Positions 3,546 through 7,462 of a stretch of 7,462 nucleotides of DNA are shown one piece after another. Source of the DNA: Rhodospirillales bacterium (lineage in GTDB: Bacteria > Pseudomonadota > Alphaproteobacteria > CACIAM-22H2); assembly GCA_016195145.1 (NCBI GenBank), contig JACQAF010000133.1:1-7462 (forward strand), written 5' to 3'. A program made the translations under genes and the position numbers. The notes below the pieces were generated by a model. That model saw only the letters and a program-made list of their open reading frames with translations, did not search any database and was not told the origin of the DNA. How positions within the stretch are numbered: position 1 is the stretch's first letter; each line of letters opens with the position of its first letter.

Positions 3546-6017
3546 ATGAACGCCGCGGTCCGATCCGAAGAATCCGCCGCCCTGTGGAGCGAGGAGCCGG
3601 CCAGCCGGCCGGATCGGGCGCGTCTGCGGGCGCGCATCGGCGGCCTGCACTGCTCGCTATGCACCGGCACGATCGAGCGCGCGCTCGGCCGGATGCCCGG
3701 GGTGGACAAGGTGGCCGTCAGCCTGACCCACGAACAGGCGCTGGTCGAATACGACCCGCAGGTCGCACAGCCGGAGGCATTGCTGCGAACGCTGCGCGAC
3801 ATCGGCTACACGATTCACGATCCGCGCAAACTCCGTCCCTTCGAGGAGGAAGAGCGCGACCTCGTCCGCGAAGGGCGGCGGTTTTTCGTCGCCGTCATCT
3901 TCAGCCTTCTGGCGATCGCGCTGATCGACGATCCGGTCGATTTCTGGTCGACGCTGCTGCCCGTCGCCGCCTTTCTCTCGCTGAGCGCCTTTGTCTATCT
4001 GGTTCTACGCGCGAACGGCGCATGGGTCGCCGCCGCCGGGGCCGCAGGACTCGGGGGAATCGCCTTCGCCGTATTGTTTCTGAAACAGGGCGGGGTTCTG
4101 GCCGACGCTACGCCGTGGATCGTCGGCGCGCTGGCCCTCGTTCTCGTGTTCGGCGTCGCCAATCACATCCTCGTCATGGCGGCCCAGGCCCTGCGCCGCG
4201 GCATTCTCAACCAGCACGTTCTGCTTGAGGCCGGCGCGTTCGCGGGCCTCGCCGGCGGCGTCATCGGGCTGATCTTCGATCCTCCCGAATATCCGACCGG
4301 GCCGTTCTTCGCCGTGTCGGTGATGGTCGTGACCTATCATGTCTTTTCGGAATGGCTGTCGCTGATCGTCAAAACACGCAGCTCGCAGGCGGTCCGGCGG
4401 CTGCTCGACCTTCAGCCCGACACCGCGCGCGTGGTCCGCGACGGACGGGAAAGAGACCTGCCGATCGATGACGTCCGCATCGGCGATCTGGTGCGCATAC
4501 GGCCCGGCGAGCGGATTCCGGTCGACGGCGAGATCGTCGAGGGCCAATCGTCGGTCGACCAGTCGTTGATCACCGGCGAGCCGACCCCGGTGAAACGGAG
4601 GCGCGGCGACGCCGTCGTCGGCGGATCGATCAATGGCCTCGGCGCGCTGATCCTCCGCGTCGCGGCGATCGGCGAGGAAAGCTTTCTGCAGCGAATCGTC
4701 CGGCAGGTCGAAGATGCGCGCGCCCTGAAGCCCGGCATGCTGCATCTGGTCGACCGCGTGCTGCGCGTCTACACGCCCGCGGTTCTCGGGATCGCCGTCC
4801 TGGCGACGGCGGGTTGGATCGCCGGGCCCTGGCTGTTCGGCGTCGAGGCCGACCTGCAACGCGCCGTCTTTGCCGGCCTCAGCGTCCTTGTTATGGGCTA
4901 TCCCTGCGCCCTCGGCATCTCGGCCCCGCTGTCGATCGTGCGCGGCGCGGGCGAGGCGGCGGAGAAAGGTATTCTCATGCGAACCGGCGAGGCGTTTCAG
5001 GGATACCGCCTCGCCGGCCGCATCGTTTTCGACAAGACCGGCACCCTGACCGAGGGCCGACCGGTGCCGCGCGAGATCGAGGCCGTTGACGCCAGCGCGG
5101 ACGAGCTGCTGGCCGCCGCTGCCGCGGCCGAGGCCTCGTCCGAGCATCCCTTGGCCCAAGCCATTATCGCCGCCGCATTCGAGCGCGGCATTGCGCTGCC
5201 CAACGCCGCGGATTTCGCGGCTGTCGCCGGCAAGGGCGTCACGGCGCAGATCGGCGACGACCCGGTACTGGCCGGCAGCCCGCGTTTTCTCGAAGAAAAT
5301 GGCGTGACCATCGCCCCATCACGAGATCGGATCGCGGCACTTGAGGCCGAGGGACGCACGGTCGTGGCCGTCGCGCGACGCGGGCGGTTCCTCGGCATTA
5401 TCGCGCTTGGCGATGCGTTGCGTGCCGATGCGGCGGCGGCAGTGGCGGCGCTCAAGACAGCCGGCCTCAAAACGGCGCTGGTCACCGGCGATAACGAGCG
5501 CGCCGCCCGCCGGGTTGCGGATCGGCTTGGCATCGATGCGGTTCACGCCGGCATGCTGCCGGGGGAAAAGGTCGCGTTGATCCGTCGCTGGCAGGCGGAT
5601 GGAAGGGTGGCGATGGTCGGCGACGGCATCAATGACGCCCCGGCCCTGATGCAGGCCGATATCGGCATCGCCATGGGCGGCGGCACCGACATCGCCATCG
5701 ATGCGGCCGATATCATTCTTCTCAATGATCGTCTTGAGACCGTTGTCACGGCGCGCGAGATCAGCCGTCGCAGCTACCGCAAGATGCTGCAGAACGTCTC
5801 CCTCGCCTTCCTGTTCAACGGTATCGGCGTCCCCCTCGCCGCGACCGGACTTGTCTATCCAGTGTGGGCGATGGCGGCGATGGCGACCAGCGTCACGGCG
5901 CTGTTCGTCAATTCGCTCTGGGACCGTCCGTCGCTATTCTTCCAGGCGATCCTCAGCGTCGGTCGGCCGGCGCCGGGCTCTGGCGAAGAACCACCGGCAG
6001 CTCGACCGACGATTTAA
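3546..6017 (+). CDS. HMA-containing P1B-type heavy-metal ATPase with a YPC motif and extra membrane segments
   Basis: An 823-residue inner-membrane pump that would use ATP to expel a soft metal ion. The start is ATG 3546, 5 nt after AAGGAG. An N-terminal HMA domain (about 27-95) carries GLHCSLC with Cys36 and Cys39. Hydrophobic segments lie at about 113-127, 133-154, 159-179, 190-214, 224-243 and 252-275. The actuator domain has TGE at 343-345. Segments at about 410-428 and 441-462 follow, the latter with GYPCALG (Tyr452-Pro453-Cys454), where copper pumps have CPC. Catalytic motifs are DKTGT (Asp496 is phosphorylated), SEHP (His534-Pro535), TGDN and GDGIND (692-697). Final helices lie at about 750-772 and 775-796, with FN and MATSV where Cu pumps have YN and MSxS. 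Six rather than four segments precede the actuator domain; the extra pair appears to sit between MA and MB. The missing CPC and altered TM7/TM8 residues argue against ordinary Cu(I) specificity. A MerR-type promoter precedes it, and the 3' end overlaps the convergent MscS gene by 65 bp. Confidence 0.93.
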   Translation: MNAAVRSEESAALWSEEPASRPDRARLRARIGGLHCSLCTGTIERALGRMPGVDKVAVSLTHEQALVEYDPQVAQPEALLRTLRDIGYTIHDPRKLRPFEEEERDLVREGRRFFVAVIFSLLAIALIDDPVDFWSTLLPVAAFLSLSAFVYLVLRANGAWVAAAGAAGLGGIAFAVLFLKQGGVLADATPWIVGALALVLVFGVANHILVMAAQALRRGILNQHVLLEAGAFAGLAGGVIGLIFDPPEYPTGPFFAVSVMVVTYHVFSEWLSLIVKTRSSQAVRRLLDLQPDTARVVRDGRERDLPIDDVRIGDLVRIRPGERIPVDGEIVEGQSSVDQSLITGEPTPVKRRRGDAVVGGSINGLGALILRVAAIGEESFLQRIVRQVEDARALKPGMLHLVDRVLRVYTPAVLGIAVLATAGWIAGPWLFGVEADLQRAVFAGLSVLVMGYPCALGISAPLSIVRGAGEAAEKGILMRTGEAFQGYRLAGRIVFDKTGTLTEGRPVPREIEAVDASADELLAAAAAAEASSEHPLAQAIIAAAFERGIALPNAADFAAVAGKGVTAQIGDDPVLAGSPRFLEENGVTIAPSRDRIAALEAEGRTVVAVARRGRFLGIIALGDALRADAAAAVAALKTAGLKTALVTGDNERAARRVADRLGIDAVHAGMLPGEKVALIRRWQADGRVAMVGDGINDAPALMQADIGIAMGGGTDIAIDAADIILLNDRLETVVTAREISRRSYRKMLQNVSLAFLFNGIGVPLAATGLVYPVWAMAAMATSVTALFVNSLWDRPSLFFQAILSVGRPAPGSGEEPPAARPTI

Positions 6018-7287
6018 GATGAAGATCGCGTTGCGAGAACGGGATTTCGATGCCGTTGGCGCGGAATTTCTCCCACACCAGCAGCAGGACCTTGCTGCGC
6101 GCGCTGCCGAGGCCGTTGGCAGGATCGTTGATCCAGAACCGCAGCTCGAGATCGATGGAGCTGTCGCCGAAACCTTTCATCAAACAGACCGGCTCCGGGC
6201 TGGCGAGGACGCGCGGCGCTTCCTTCGCCGCCTCGACGGCGAGCGCCATCGCCTTGGGCACGTCGGCGTGATAGGCGACGCCGATCAGCGCCCTGAGGCG
6301 CAGGAGATTGTTGCTGAACGACCAGTTCTCGACGCGCTGGGTGATCAGCTCCTCGTTCGGGATCAGATGTTCGGTCCCGTCGCGGGTGACGACCGAGACG
6401 TAACGCGCGCCGAGCGACTTAATCCAACCATAAGTCTGGCCGAGCGAGATCACGTCGCCCGGCTTGATCGAGCGGTCCATCAACAGGATGACGCCGCTGA
6501 TCAGGTTGGACACCACTTTCTGCAGGCCGAAGCCGACGCCGACGCCGACCGCGCCGCTGAATACGGCGAAGGCGGTCAGGTCGATCCCGACGCTGCTGAG
6601 CGCGGTGACCACCGCGATGACGATGAGGACGATCTTGAGCAGCTTCGAGAACAGCACCTGCACCGATGGCGTCAGGTTCGGCAGCAAGTTGATCCGCCGT
6701 TCGAGCAGGCTCGACGCGCTGACCGCGAGCCATAACAACACGCCGAGCGCAATCATGCCGCGGATCACGGTCAGGGCCGAAATCCGCAAGCCGCCGAGAT
6801 TGATCGCCATCTGGTCGAGTATCGCGATGGTTGGCTGAAGCAGGTCGAGGATGTTGAGCGCGGCGACCGACCACGCGGCGAGGGCGATAAAGCGCGACCA
6901 GACCGGATCGCGCACCAGACCCGAGGTCAGGCGGATGATCGACCACGCCGCAAGCAGGCTGACCGCGATCACCAGAATCTGGTGCGGCCAACCGGCGCCG
7001 ACGGCGACGATCTGGGCGACCCACAACCCGATCAGCCAACAGACCGGCAGCGCCAGCGGGCTCAGGGCGTTCGCGGCCCATGTCACCCGCGGTTCGGCGT
7101 GCAGGCGTTGGGCGAGATAGGCGAGCCCTGCCTGGATGCGCGGCGCGAGGAAGCGGGCGGCGATGAACAGCGCGACAATAGCGGCGATCTGCGCCAGATT
7201 GGCGAAATTCACCACGTCGCGCAGCAACCAAGCCTCGATCGCCTGGGCAAGGGCGCGGAGCCGCTGAATGTCGAACAGGTCGATCAT
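5953..7287 (-). CDS. MscS-family mechanosensitive ion channel
   Basis: A 444-residue inner-membrane channel that should open on hypo-osmotic shock to release solutes. Hydrophobic segments lie at about 28-47, 80-99, 103-122, 132-150, 172-194 and 211-234. The pore helix follows with GVGVGFGLQKVVSN (248-261), ISGVILLMDRSIKPGD (263-278) and a beta domain containing RDGTEHLIPNEEL (302-314). The cytoplasmic vestibule ends in the family signature NGIEIPFSQRDLHL (411-424). It is longer than E. coli MscS (286 residues) because of extra N-terminal helices, as in the medium-sized YnaI/YbdG-like members. The start ATG at 7287 has GGGGAG about 8 nt upstream on the minus strand. It follows the HxlR-type gene by 65 bp on the same strand. 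Its last 65 bp are antisense to the 3' end of the ATPase gene, so the C-terminal residues PAPADRR are encoded opposite the ATPase tail. There is no sequence evidence that it belongs to the metal response. Confidence 0.93.
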   Translation of the reverse strand: MIDLFDIQRLRALAQAIEAWLLRDVVNFANLAQIAAIVALFIAARFLAPRIQAGLAYLAQRLHAEPRVTWAANALSPLALPVCWLIGLWVAQIVAVGAGWPHQILVIAVSLLAAWSIIRLTSGLVRDPVWSRFIALAAWSVAALNILDLLQPTIAILDQMAINLGGLRISALTVIRGMIALGVLLWLAVSASSLLERRINLLPNLTPSVQVLFSKLLKIVLIVIAVVTALSSVGIDLTAFAVFSGAVGVGVGFGLQKVVSNLISGVILLMDRSIKPGDVISLGQTYGWIKSLGARYVSVVTRDGTEHLIPNEELITQRVENWSFSNNLLRLRALIGVAYHADVPKAMALAVEAAKEAPRVLASPEPVCLMKGFGDSSIDLELRFWINDPANGLGSARSKVLLLVWEKFRANGIEIPFSQRDLHLKSSVELPVVLRQSPAPADRR

Positions 7288-7352
7288 GGGTTTTCTCCCC
7301 GATTCGACCCATCATAGCCCAGATCGCCATCGCCCCGGCGGCGGATATCGGC

Positions 7353-7462
7353 TTACTCTCTCGGATGGCCGGTACCCCAATTACGGAACGCGCCGATGAT
7401 CGGTCCTAGCGTCCGTCCCCGCTCGGTCAGGTAATACTCGGCGCGCGGCGGGTGCTCGGAAT
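7353..7462 (-). CDS. C-terminal fragment of an HxlR-family transcriptional regulator
   Basis: Reading the minus strand from the window edge gives 35 residues to a TAA at 7355-7353: SEHPPRAEYYLTERGRTLGP (after a split first codon), then a helix IIGAFRNWGTGHPRE. The PPR-x-EYxLTxRGR-x-L-x-P segment is the wing and following helix of the HxlR winged-helix family. Members are small dimeric regulators, often responding to aldehydes, quinones or redox stress. The N-terminus, including any sensing cysteine, is outside the window. It is co-oriented with the MscS gene 65 bp downstream. No clear terminator separates them, so read-through is possible. Confidence 0.85.
   Translation of the reverse strand, partial: SEHPPRAEYYLTERGRTLGPIIGAFRNWGTGHPRE

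Noticed and set aside
4005..5159. 384-codon minus-strand open frame inside the ATPase gene
   Set aside because: It lies opposite the conserved A and P domains of the ATPase, has low-complexity Gly/Arg/Asp-rich composition and no domain, so it is a shadow frame.
5701..6735. 344-codon plus-strand open frame across the ATPase end and MscS gene
   Set aside because: It is out of frame with the ATPase and antisense to the conserved MscS pore and vestibule; the charged Asp/Arg/Glu-rich product has no recognisable family.

Overview
The window is GC-rich and densely coded, with ATGA start/stop overlaps. Its protein families (MerR, HxlR, MscS, a GcvT/dimethylglycine dehydrogenase-type C-terminus) are typical of a free-living proteobacterium, most likely an alphaproteobacterium. 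That taxonomic guess rests on general look only. No tRNA, rRNA, CRISPR array, transposase or clear intrinsic terminator is visible.

Layout. (1) Positions 1-206 (+) hold the last 68 codons of a protein with an aminomethyltransferase (GcvT) C-terminal domain. (2) Positions 242-1636 (+) hold a mer-type promoter/operator followed by a three-gene unit with ATGA overlaps: a MerR regulator with the three Hg(II)-ligand cysteines at MerR spacing, a 72-residue cytosolic HMA metal-binding protein (CTGC), and a six-segment CcdA/DsbD-like membrane protein with one cysteine each in segments 1 and 4. (3) Positions 1680-3360 (-) hold a gamma-glutamylcyclotransferase-like gene and, upstream of it, a lysylphosphatidylglycerol-synthase-TM (UPF0104/YbhN-type) membrane protein. 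(4) Positions 3459-6017 (+) hold a second promoter of the same MerR architecture, driving a P1B-type heavy-metal ATPase of 823 residues. It has an N-terminal HMA domain, a YPC motif in place of the usual CPC, and apparently two extra membrane segments before the actuator domain. (5) Positions 5953-7287 (-) hold an MscS-type channel whose 3' end overlaps the ATPase gene by 65 bp. (6) Positions 7353-7462 (-) hold the C-terminal end of an HxlR-type regulator.

How the parts may work together. The two 32-bp promoters share 21 identical positions: a TTGAC -35 core, a CCGTA/GTACGG dyad and a 20-bp spacer that is over-long for ordinary sigma-70 promoters. This makes it likely that one MerR protein controls both transcription units. 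The inferred system is a MerR-controlled response to a thiophilic metal, possibly Hg(II), built from a soluble HMA carrier, a CcdA-like two-cysteine membrane protein and an atypical YPC-type efflux ATPase. The window has no mercuric reductase (MerA) and no classical MerT/MerP. The metal and the direction of transport are not proven by sequence. The unit in (3), on the opposite strand between the two metal-responsive promoters, may be unrelated or may link the locus to glutathione and envelope stress.
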